A DNA stretch of 33,201 nucleotides, from the NCBI GenBank assembly GCA_041739225.1, contig JBGSOG010000056.1, positions 1-33,201 on the forward strand. The letters run 5' to 3'. Position numbers and translations under genes: made by a program. This stretch comes from BOKV01 sp041739225. Its GTDB lineage: Bacteria > Pseudomonadota > Alphaproteobacteria > Rhizobiales > Rhizobiaceae. Position 1 is the stretch's first letter. Each line of letters begins with the position of its first letter. The notes beneath the pieces were generated by a model. It had not been told where the DNA came from. It was given only the letters and a program-made list of their open reading frames with translations, and searched no databases. Below, piece after piece: positions 1-7,340 of the stretch.

Positions 1-399
1 GCAGGGGCGTTGGCCCAGGTTTCAGTGAGCGATGTGGAAACACGCGTTGGCCAGCAATTGCGCAATCACCTGATTTTCCTGCTGCATGGCGGTCGCGACC
101 CGCTCGAAACCCGTTACGAAGCACGCATCCGCGTCAGCAACACCGGCAATGAGTATGCCGCAGTGCGCAACATCCGCGACTTTACCGCAGGCGCCGTCAC
201 TGTCACCGTCAGTTACGATCTGATCGACAAGACCACCAACAGCCGCATCAGCGGCGGAAGCCGTGTTGCAACCGCTCCTTACGACCGTACCACGCAGAAT
301 TTTGCCAACTCCCGTGCGCTTCGTGACGCTGAAAACCGTGCCGCCCGCGATGCTGCCGAGCAGCTGCGGCTGGCGCTGGCTGCCGATCTTCGCGGCTGA
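1..399 (+). CDS. lptE: LPS-assembly lipoprotein LptE, C-terminal part (5' truncated)
   Basis: The reading frame is open from base 1, so the gene starts left of the window and only the last 132 residues are visible; the TTG at 10 is not a convincing start. The visible part (VSDVETRVGQQLRNHLIFLLHGG, split here by memory of the family as 'TR-x-QQ-R-N-L-F-L') resembles the rhizobial LptE/RlpB-like lipoprotein, which forms the outer-membrane plug complex with LptD and helps insert lipopolysaccharide. The signal peptide and lipobox would lie upstream and cannot be checked. Its stop is one base before the holA ATG, and an lptE-holA pair is the usual arrangement in this order, which supports the call more than the weak sequence motifs do. 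Confidence 0.7.
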   Translation, partial: AGALAQVSVSDVETRVGQQLRNHLIFLLHGGRDPLETRYEARIRVSNTGNEYAAVRNIRDFTAGAVTVTVSYDLIDKTTNSRISGGSRVATAPYDRTTQNFANSRALRDAENRAARDAAEQLRLALAADLRG

Positions 400-400
400 G

Positions 401-1441
401 ATGGCAGAAGCCAAAACAGCCCAGGCTGGTGCTGTAATTGAACGCCCGGACATCACCATCCCGGTCTGGTTGTTGTACGGACCTGATGCCGGCATGGTCT
501 CGGAGCGCGCCGATGTGCTTTCGGGAAAATTTGGCGTTGATCTGAAAGATCCCTTTTCGCTTGTTCGCATGGATGCCGACAACGCCGCAGAAAGCGGTCG
601 CCTGGCCGAAGAAGCCGGGACAATCGGCATGTTTGGCGGCGGAAGGCTGATCCGGGTCAGCGGCTCAACCCGTCGCAATCTTGCCGATGCCGTGCGGCCC
701 CTGCTGGAAAAGCCGCCAGTTGATTGCTGGGTAATCATCGAAGCTGGAGACTTGAAACGCGAATCCGCGCTGCGCCGACAAGTGGAGAAATCTCCGGCGG
801 CAATGGCAATTCCTTGCTACCCGGACACCGACCGCGACATCGAGCGCCTGATCAACGGCGAAATGAAAGCGGCCGGGTTGGCGATCGAGCCGGATGCGGT
901 TCAAGCCTTGCTGGGCAGTCTGGGCAGCGACAGGCGCATGACCCGAAACGAAATTACCAAACTGGCGCTGTATTGCGAGGGCATGGGTAAAGTGACGCTT
1001 GCCGATGTGCAGGCTCTTGTCGGTGATACCTCGGCAATTGTCGCAGACGACTTGATCGATGCAGCGGCAAGCGGCGATGCGGCAAGCCTCAACGAATTGT
1101 TGCCAAGGCTTTTGTCCAGGATATCCGGCGACATGCTGTTGCTGGCAGCCTTGCGACACTTTCAGGCGTTGCAGCAGGCCAGACACCGGATGGACACAAA
1201 CCGCGCTGCTGCACAGGCAGTAACCGCTTCCATGCGCCCACCATTGCATTTTTCACGCAAGGCGGCGTTTGAGCGCGCGCTTGGCATTTGGAACGCCGCT
1301 TCCATCAGCAAAGCCTTGGTCCGGCTGGATGCCTCGGTTTTTCAGGCGCGTTCCAATGGCACTCTGGGTGGAGCCATCGCCGGGCATGAATTGCTGGCAA
1401 TAGCCAATGAAGCCGCCCGCCTCGGCAAACGGCGAAACTGA
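401..1441 (+). CDS. holA: DNA polymerase III subunit delta
   Basis: Protein of 346 residues, the usual length for HolA. The delta subunit belongs to the clamp-loader complex, opens the beta sliding clamp and loads it on DNA. The N-terminal region (PVWLLYGPDAGMVSERAD, about residues 22-40) matches the delta-family start, followed by an AAA+-like fold without a functional Walker A, as expected for delta, and a helical C-terminal collar domain. The frame stays open upstream to 263, but that extension overlaps lptE; ATG 401, one base past the lptE stop, gives the family length and suggests translational coupling. It converges on parB with a 9-bp gap and no room for a separate terminator. Confidence 0.93.
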   Translation: MAEAKTAQAGAVIERPDITIPVWLLYGPDAGMVSERADVLSGKFGVDLKDPFSLVRMDADNAAESGRLAEEAGTIGMFGGGRLIRVSGSTRRNLADAVRPLLEKPPVDCWVIIEAGDLKRESALRRQVEKSPAAMAIPCYPDTDRDIERLINGEMKAAGLAIEPDAVQALLGSLGSDRRMTRNEITKLALYCEGMGKVTLADVQALVGDTSAIVADDLIDAAASGDAASLNELLPRLLSRISGDMLLLAALRHFQALQQARHRMDTNRAAAQAVTASMRPPLHFSRKAAFERALGIWNAASISKALVRLDASVFQARSNGTLGGAIAGHELLAIANEAARLGKRRN

Positions 1442-1450
1442 TTGCCAGGG

Positions 1451-2371
1451 TCAAGACTCACCCTCAAGCCGGCGGCATACCCCGTCGAGCTGATCGAGGG
1501 TGCTGTATTGAATCTTGATCTCGCCTGCACCAGCGCCGTTCCAGCTGACGAGCACCTTCAGCCCCAACAAATCCGAGAGCCGCTTTTCCAGCGCTCTTGA
1601 ATCAGCACTTTTGGTCTCGGGGGCAGATGCAGACTTTTTGGGCGGCTGATGATCAGCAATCGCTTCCTGCGCCATGGCTTCAGCCTGACGCACAGACAGG
1701 CCTTCGGCGACGATCCGTTCAGCCAGTTTTTGCGGATCGGAAGCCGTAACCAGCGTACGTGCATGACCGGCTGACAACACACCCTCGTTGACCATGGCCT
1801 GAACTGCCTGCGGCAATTTCAGCAAGCGCAGCGTGTTGGCAACATGGCTGCGGCTCTTTCCGATGACGGTACCCAGATCGGTTTGGCTGTAGTCGTAATC
1901 ATCGAGCAGTTGCTGATAGCCACGCGCTTCTTCCAGCGGGTTGAGATCAGCGCGCTGCACGTTTTCGATGATCGCCAGTTCTAGCGCCTGCTTGTCTTCG
2001 ACTTCGCGGATCACCACCGGCACTTCATGCAATCCTGCTTTTGCCGAAGCACGCCAACGCCGCTCTCCGGCAATGATTTCGTATTTGGGTCCGCCAGGTT
2101 CCTGACCGGCAGAGCCCGCACGAATGGAGCGAACGAGTATCGGTTGAACGATGCCGTGTTCGGCAATGGAACGCGCCAGTTCATTCAGGCTCGTTTCATC
2201 AAAATGGCGTCGCGGATTGTTGGCATTGGCACGAATGTGCTCGATCGGTACCTTTCGGTCAGCGCGCACTTCCGGCGCTGGGCGGTTCAAATTGCTGATG
2301 GCGCTGTCATTGTCGCCGATGAGTGCAGCCAGCCCACGACCCAACCGCTTGCGTGAATTATCCTCCGCCAT
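1451..2371 (-). CDS. parB: Chromosome-partitioning protein ParB
   Basis: Protein of 306 residues. ParB is a CTP-dependent clamp that loads at parS and spreads along DNA, working with ParA to segregate the origin region. The N-terminal RLGRGLAALIG (about residues 9-19) is the ParA-stimulating motif. The CTP-binding boxes are visible: GERRWRA (about 102-108) and ENVQRADLNPLEEA (about 136-149). A helix-turn-helix for parS recognition follows (about 162-185), and the C-terminal 60 residues form the dimerisation domain. It lies 82 bp downstream of parA on the same strand, and two perfect parS sites are in the same cluster, so the whole ParABS system is present. Confidence 0.97.
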   Translation of the reverse strand: MAEDNSRKRLGRGLAALIGDNDSAISNLNRPAPEVRADRKVPIEHIRANANNPRRHFDETSLNELARSIAEHGIVQPILVRSIRAGSAGQEPGGPKYEIIAGERRWRASAKAGLHEVPVVIREVEDKQALELAIIENVQRADLNPLEEARGYQQLLDDYDYSQTDLGTVIGKSRSHVANTLRLLKLPQAVQAMVNEGVLSAGHARTLVTASDPQKLAERIVAEGLSVRQAEAMAQEAIADHQPPKKSASAPETKSADSRALEKRLSDLLGLKVLVSWNGAGAGEIKIQYSTLDQLDGVCRRLEGES

Positions 2372-2453
2372 TTCGATACAGACTCCGTTCGCATGCTAAT
2401 CCGGTTTGTTACGGACATGAATCAAATTGAAGTTGGTGCTGGCTGCATCGCCT

Positions 2454-3257
2454 TTACGCAGCAGCGAGTTTGCGCTCGCGCTTGATGACCTCAGAGGCCA
2501 GCCTCAGATAGGCCTGGCTGCCAGAACATTTCAGATCGTACAGGATTGCCGGCTTGCCGTATGACGGTGCCTCGGAAATACGCACATTACGCGGAATGAT
2601 CGTCTCGTAGACCTTGTCACCGAGATATTGGCGAACATCTTCCACCACCTGGTCCGACAAATTGTTGCGCTTGTCATACATCGTCAGAACCACGCCCTGC
2701 AGCTCCAGTTCGGGATTGATTGACCCGCGAACTTGCTGAAACGTCTGCAACAACTGGCCAAGGCCTTCAAGCGCAAAAAATTCGCACTGCAATGGCACCA
2801 ACAGCGCTTGTGCCGCTGCCATTGCATTGAGTGTCAGCAGGTTCAACGATGGCGGACAGTCGATCAGGATGTGGTCAAACTCAATACCATCGGGCACATA
2901 TTCCTCAATGGCGCGCCTGATGCGAAAGGTCCGGTCCGGCGCGCCGGAGATTTCCATTTCAACGCCCAGCAGGTCGAGTGTTGACGGTGAAACGTAAAGT
3001 CTGGGAACGACGGTTGGAACGAGCGTGTCTTTCAGCAGGGCCTTGCCCACGAGCAGGTCATACGTGGAAGTCTCCCGCGCGTTCTTGTCGATGCCCAGGC
3101 CCGTGGAAGCATTGCCCTGCGGATCAAGGTCCATGATCAAAACGGTCTTGCCGATGGCCGCCAATGCGGTCGCCAGATTGATGGCGGTGGTCGTCTTGCC
3201 AACGCCGCCTTTCTGGTTGGCGACAACAATGACCCTGGAACTTGTTCTGGCGCCCAT
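2454..3257 (-). CDS. parA: Chromosome-partitioning ATPase ParA
   Basis: Protein of 267 residues, typical of chromosomal ParA/Soj. It is a deviant Walker-type ATPase that binds nucleoid DNA as an ATP dimer and pulls ParB-parS complexes. The deviant Walker A motif KGGVGKTT is at about residues 16-23, the A' motif (MDLDPQGNAS) about 20 residues later, and Walker B (HILIDCPPSL) near residue 130. There is no N-terminal helix-turn-helix, so this is the short chromosomal class and not a plasmid ParA with its own operator domain. It sits between rsmG (56 bp upstream) and parB, the conserved gidA-gidB-parA-parB order. Confidence 0.97.
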   Translation of the reverse strand: MGARTSSRVIVVANQKGGVGKTTTAINLATALAAIGKTVLIMDLDPQGNASTGLGIDKNARETSTYDLLVGKALLKDTLVPTVVPRLYVSPSTLDLLGVEMEISGAPDRTFRIRRAIEEYVPDGIEFDHILIDCPPSLNLLTLNAMAAAQALLVPLQCEFFALEGLGQLLQTFQQVRGSINPELELQGVVLTMYDKRNNLSDQVVEDVRQYLGDKVYETIIPRNVRISEAPSYGKPAILYDLKCSGSQAYLRLASEVIKRERKLAAA

Positions 3258-3313
3258 TTGCTGTTTCCGTTACCCATCAAATTCGTTGTTTGTTGGCAAG
3301 AATTGCAGCAGCT

Positions 3314-3979
3314 TCAGCGGCCAAGCCGCGCCAAATTGGATATTTCCAGTATGGCTGATCCAGTCTCGATCTTGCTTGGGTGTACTACCAGATCAAACCG
3401 CCACAAACCACGGCATTCTTCGATCTCTGCCAGATAATCACGGCCTTTGTGAAACAAGGCGATAGCGCCTGTGGACAAAAGCGGCGCAGCCATGTCGAGA
3501 AGTTTTGGCAAGGCGGCGAGCGCTCGGGCCGTCACGATTTGCGGCGGGTTCGGCAAGCGGGCTATCTGTTCCGCAGCCGATTCAATTCGCTGGCAATGAA
3601 CCGTGCAGCGCGACCCGGTCTCGATGGCAACGGCGCGCAGAAATGCGCATTTCTTGTTGAGGCTTTCCACCAGATGATGGTCTGCGTCCGGGGAATCGGC
3701 ATTGGCGATTGCCAGAACCAACCCCGGGAACCCGCCGCCGCTGCCAAGATCAACCATGCAAACCGCGTCAGGTCGCAGCGCCTTGATCTGCAAACTGTCA
3801 GCAACATGCCGGGACCAGAATTCAGTCAGTGTTGCTGGGGCAACCAGATTGGTTTTCGCCTGCCATATAAGCAACAACCGGCGGTATTTCTCGAGCCTCT
3901 CCAGTGTTTCACGTGAAACAGGATAGACTGAGTCAAGCAATTTCCGGTTTTGAACCGACAAGCCTTCAATCATCGACAC
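3314..3979 (-). CDS. rsmG: 16S rRNA (guanine-N7)-methyltransferase RsmG
   Basis: Protein of 221 residues from a GTG start; an ATG two codons in (3973) is an equally good start. RsmG (GidB) methylates G527 of 16S rRNA using S-adenosylmethionine. The SAM-binding loop is visible as DLGSGGGFPG. The start is only 3 bp after the mnmG stop, so translation is probably coupled. A perfect parS site lies inside the N-terminal coding region and is read as part of the segment VSRET, so the same DNA serves as a partition site and codes for protein. Confidence 0.96.
   Translation of the reverse strand: MSMIEGLSVQNRKLLDSVYPVSRETLERLEKYRRLLLIWQAKTNLVAPATLTEFWSRHVADSLQIKALRPDAVCMVDLGSGGGFPGLVLAIANADSPDADHHLVESLNKKCAFLRAVAIETGSRCTVHCQRIESAAEQIARLPNPPQIVTARALAALPKLLDMAAPLLSTGAIALFHKGRDYLAEIEECRGLWRFDLVVHPSKIETGSAILEISNLARLGR
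3905..3920. promoter_or_regulatory. parS: parS site 1, inside rsmG
   Basis: The 16 bases TGTTTCACGTGAAACA form a perfect palindrome and match the bacterial parS consensus TGTTNCACGTGAAACA at every position. It lies within rsmG coding sequence, about 0.65 kb upstream of parA and about 8.7 kb from the candidate oriC. ParB is known to load at such sites; binding here is inferred from the exact match and the adjacent parB gene. Confidence 0.95.
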
Positions 3980-3982
3980 AGC

Positions 3983-5869
3983 TCAGCCCTGTACCTGGCT
4001 GCTGGAGGGCTTGCGGCTTGCGCGTTTCAGATGACCCAAAATCAAAGACAACGCCGCCGGGGTCATGCCCTCAATGCGACCGGCCTGCGCCAGATTGCCT
4101 GGCCTGACCAGTTGGAGCTTCTGGACCAGCTCATTCGACAGGCCGGGCATTTCGGAAAAATCGAACGATTGCGGAATGCAAATTGCTTCCTCCTGCTGCA
4201 GCGCAGAAATGTCGCTCTGCTGGCGTTGAAGATAAACCGAATAGGTGGCCTCAATCTTCAATTGCTCTCCAATGGCTGGCGATATCCCTGCCAGGTCCGG
4301 CCAAATCTTCACAAGGTCAACAAAATCAAAGTCAGGATAAGACAACAATTGCCAGCCGTTGCGGCGCATACCATCCTGGTTTAGCCGGACACCGCATTTC
4401 TCAGCCTCAAAAGGGGTTGTCGAAACCGCGTTTAGCCGTTCCGTCGCCGAATCGAGTTTGGCCTTCTTTGCCTTGAAACTTGCCGCGCGGGCAAGGCCGA
4501 CAATACCAAGCATATCCCCAAACGGGGTCAATCGCTGATCCGCGTTGTCGGCGCGCAGGGAAAGCCGGTACTCCGCCCTTGAAGTAAACATCCGGTAGGG
4601 TTCGGTAACACCATGCGTCACCAGATCATCGATCATGACACCAATGTAGCTGGTTGCCCTGGAAAAATGCACGGGCTCCTGACCGCCGCAAAGCCTCGCC
4701 GCATTTACCCCGGCGACCAACCCCTGCGCCGCCGCTTCTTCATAACCGGTGGTTCCATTGATCTGGCCGGCCAGAAACAACCCCGCCAACCGCTTTGTCT
4801 CAAGACTGGGCTTCAATTCGCGCGGATCGACATGGTCATACTCGATGGCATACCCCGGTTGGAGGATTACTGCTTTCTCCAGCCCGTCAATCGTTGCGAT
4901 GAACTGAGCCTGAACTTCGGGCGGCAACGAAGTGGAAATGCCATTGGGGTAGACGGTGTGATCGTCCAACCCTTCCGGTTCAAGAAAAATCTGGTGTCCG
5001 TCCCGTTCACCAAACCGTACGATCTTGTCCTCTACCGAAGGACAATAACGCGGCCCAACCCCGGCAATCTGACCGGAGTACATGGCTGAACGGTGGATGT
5101 TTACCTCGATGACGGCGTGGGTCCGGGCATTGGTTCGCGTTACGCCACACTCGATTTGCCGGTTGGGCAACGTCTCGGTCAATGTTGAAAACGGCACCGG
5201 GTCCTCGTCGCCGGATTGCTTGTCCAGCCCGTCCCAGTCAATCGTTCGTCCGTCCAGCCGGGCCGGAGTACCTGTCTTCAATCTGCCGAGTGCAAATCCC
5301 GCGCGTTCAAGGGTTGCAGCAAGCCCAACCGCCGGCGCTTCACCCATGCGCCCGGCGGGGTATTTGATTTCACCCATGTGAATGAGACCGCGCAGGAATG
5401 TCCCACTGGTCAGCACCACGGCTCCACATACAAGTTGCCGCCCGTCTACAAGTACCACTGCCCGAACCCGCCCGTCCGAAACGACGAAATCCTCTGCGGA
5501 GGATTCGACCACAGTCAAACCGTTCTGCCCCCGAATCGATTCCTGCACTGCCAGTCTGTAAAGTTTCCGGTCCGCTTGCGCCCTGGGCCCGCGTACTGCA
5601 GGCCCCTTGCGCCGGTTCAACATGCGAAACTGAATACCGCCAAGATCAGCCGCCCGGCCCATGATGCCATCGAGCGCGTCTATCTCCCGAACAAGATGAC
5701 CCTTGCCCAGGCCACCGATCGCTGGATTGCACGACATGACGCCGATCGTGGCAAGGCTGTGCGTCACCAGTGCCGTGCGCGCGCCCGCACGCGCGGCCGC
5801 CGCAGCCGCTTCTGTGCCGGCATGGCCGCCGCCAATCACAATCACGTCGAACTTGTCACTGCCCGTCAT
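3983..5869 (-). CDS. mnmG: tRNA uridine-5-carboxymethylaminomethyl modification enzyme MnmG
   Basis: Protein of 628 residues, matching the usual 620-630. MnmG (GidA) is the FAD-binding partner of MnmE; together they add the carboxymethylaminomethyl group to wobble U34 of several tRNAs. The N-terminal dinucleotide-binding motif VIVIGGGHAGTEAA is at about residues 8-21, and the second family signature (SGTFLRGLIHMGE) and the GQINGTTGYEEAAAQGLVAG block follow. The frame continues upstream to 5953, but ATG 5869 is preceded by AGGAG at proper spacing and gives the family length; the extension would translate the parS site. Its partner gene mnmE is directly upstream on the same strand. Confidence 0.97.
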   Translation of the reverse strand: MTGSDKFDVIVIGGGHAGTEAAAAAARAGARTALVTHSLATIGVMSCNPAIGGLGKGHLVREIDALDGIMGRAADLGGIQFRMLNRRKGPAVRGPRAQADRKLYRLAVQESIRGQNGLTVVESSAEDFVVSDGRVRAVVLVDGRQLVCGAVVLTSGTFLRGLIHMGEIKYPAGRMGEAPAVGLAATLERAGFALGRLKTGTPARLDGRTIDWDGLDKQSGDEDPVPFSTLTETLPNRQIECGVTRTNARTHAVIEVNIHRSAMYSGQIAGVGPRYCPSVEDKIVRFGERDGHQIFLEPEGLDDHTVYPNGISTSLPPEVQAQFIATIDGLEKAVILQPGYAIEYDHVDPRELKPSLETKRLAGLFLAGQINGTTGYEEAAAQGLVAGVNAARLCGGQEPVHFSRATSYIGVMIDDLVTHGVTEPYRMFTSRAEYRLSLRADNADQRLTPFGDMLGIVGLARAASFKAKKAKLDSATERLNAVSTTPFEAEKCGVRLNQDGMRRNGWQLLSYPDFDFVDLVKIWPDLAGISPAIGEQLKIEATYSVYLQRQQSDISALQQEEAICIPQSFDFSEMPGLSNELVQKLQLVRPGNLAQAGRIEGMTPAALSLILGHLKRASRKPSSSQVQG

Positions 5870-5936
5870 TCTTTTCTCCTGGGTAGTGACCACATAGGAC
5901 AAATGCCAGGCCCCGTCAAAAGCGGACCGGTTCAGC

Positions 5937-5952
5937 TGTTTCACGTGAAACA
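5937..5952. promoter_or_regulatory. parS: parS site 2, between mnmE and mnmG
   Basis: A second copy of TGTTTCACGTGAAACA, identical to the first and again a perfect 16-bp palindrome. It lies in the 95-bp gap between the mnmE stop and the mnmG start, about 2.0 kb from site 1 and about 6.4 kb from the candidate oriC. Confidence 0.95.
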
Positions 5953-5964
5953 CCTACCGGCGCT

Positions 5965-7272
5965 TCACTTTCCAATGCAGAACTCGGCAAAAATCCGCCC
6001 CAGCAATTCTTCCACCCCAATAGCCCCCGTCATTTTCCCAATCTCGTCACCGGCACTGCGCAGATACTCTGCCCGCACTTCTGTCGGCACTGGATCGCTG
6101 ACTCCGGCCGCTACCAACAAATCCCGAGCAATTAGCAAATGCACCCGGTGACGTTGGCGGCTGACCAACGATACCTCACCAACCGAATGAAACGTTGCCA
6201 GCCTCTCACGCAACGCGCCCAAAAGGTTTTCCATACCGTTCGGCCTGACAACGGAAACACCGCAAGCGCCGTGCGTACCCGCATCGTCTTTCGAGGCAAG
6301 CACCAGCAGGTCATCGCAAGCAATCACCACATCGGGTCCGGGACCAACGCCGTCTTCGGTCAACCACACCACAAGATCAGCCAGCCCAACCCGGTCCAGC
6401 GCACGGCGAATGCCCTCACGTTCGACCAGTCCCTCGGCCTCACGAATGCCTGCCGTATCGGCGACGCAGACTTTCATCCCGTCAATATCCAGCCAAACCT
6501 CCAGAATGTCGCGCGTCGTCCCGGCCTCCGCAGAGACAATTGCCACTTCGCGCTGTGCCAGTGCATTCAAAAGGCTTGATTTTCCACTGTTTGGGCGCCC
6601 CGCAAGCACCACTTGAAACCCGGAACGAACAATTTCGCCGCGATTTCCGTCAGCCAGAAGCGCGTTGATTTCATCTGCCAGAACAAGACATTCGGGCCAA
6701 ACCTGTTCCGCCACCGAATCGACAACGTCCGCTTCATCGGAAAAATCAAAGTCAGCCTCGACAAGCGCCCGCAACCCGGCGATCCGGTCCCTGAAGCGGT
6801 CAAGCTTTTGTCGAAGCGCCCCATTGGCCAAAGCCACCGCCTGCCGCCTTTGCACTTGTGTCTCGCTGGCAATCAGATCCGCCAATCCCTCAAGCTCGGT
6901 CAGGTCCATTTTTCCATGAAGAAATGCCCGCCTGGAAAACTCGCCAGGCTCTGCAAGCCTGAGACCTGCAACGCAGCCCAACGCAGCCAAAATTGCCCCG
7001 ACCACAGCCGGCCCGCCATGTACCTGCAACTCGGCACAATCCTCGCCCGTAAAGCTGGCAGGCCCCGGAAACCACAACACCAGACCGCGATCCAGCAACT
7101 CCCCGCTCACCGGGTGCAACAGGGGGGCAAGTCTGGCTTGCCTCGGCTCTGGCAGGCTTCCAACCATTGCCAATACCACCGCACGGCAATGCGGTCCGGA
7201 AATCCTCACCACCGCAACCCCGGAAGGCAGTGTTCCGCTCGAAAGCGCAAATATTGTATCGATGCTGTCCAA
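5965..7272 (-). CDS. mnmE: tRNA uridine-5-carboxymethylaminomethyl modification GTPase MnmE
   Basis: Protein of 435 residues, in the alphaproteobacterial size range. MnmE is the GTPase that works with MnmG on U34 of tRNAs. An N-terminal folate-binding domain (IFALSSGTLPSGVAVVRISG) is followed by a helical domain with an embedded G domain: G1 GRPNSGKSS, G2 AGTTRD, G3 DTAG; the G4 position reads SKDD instead of the textbook NKxD. The C-terminal FCIGK carries the conserved cysteine. The start is TTG 7272, with AGGGGAG about a dozen bases upstream; no better ATG exists near the family N-terminus. It is the first gene of the leftward cluster and diverges from the DUF255 gene across 68 bp. Confidence 0.96.
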   Translation of the reverse strand: MDSIDTIFALSSGTLPSGVAVVRISGPHCRAVVLAMVGSLPEPRQARLAPLLHPVSGELLDRGLVLWFPGPASFTGEDCAELQVHGGPAVVGAILAALGCVAGLRLAEPGEFSRRAFLHGKMDLTELEGLADLIASETQVQRRQAVALANGALRQKLDRFRDRIAGLRALVEADFDFSDEADVVDSVAEQVWPECLVLADEINALLADGNRGEIVRSGFQVVLAGRPNSGKSSLLNALAQREVAIVSAEAGTTRDILEVWLDIDGMKVCVADTAGIREAEGLVEREGIRRALDRVGLADLVVWLTEDGVGPGPDVVIACDDLLVLASKDDAGTHGACGVSVVRPNGMENLLGALRERLATFHSVGEVSLVSRQRHRVHLLIARDLLVAAGVSDPVPTEVRAEYLRSAGDEIGKMTGAIGVEELLGRIFAEFCIGK

Positions 7273-7340
7273 GCCCGATTATCTCCCCTATGTTTTGCCG
7301 CAACACTGTTTGACGGCAGGCAGCAAGCAAGGAAACCTTC

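Noticed and set aside
263..400. Upstream extension of holA
   Set aside because: It overlaps the lptE coding sequence out of frame; ATG 401 gives the normal HolA N-terminus.
3471..3479. DnaA box TGTGGACAA inside rsmG
   Set aside because: An isolated near-match in coding sequence, far from the oriC candidate.
5870..5953. N-terminal extension of MnmG beginning MFHVKQ
   Set aside because: The extension simply translates the parS palindrome and gap; ATG 5869 has AGGAG upstream and gives the family length.
5216..6151. 311-codon open frame on the plus strand
   Set aside because: Antisense to mnmG and mnmE, no recognisable protein features, and it reads through the parS site.
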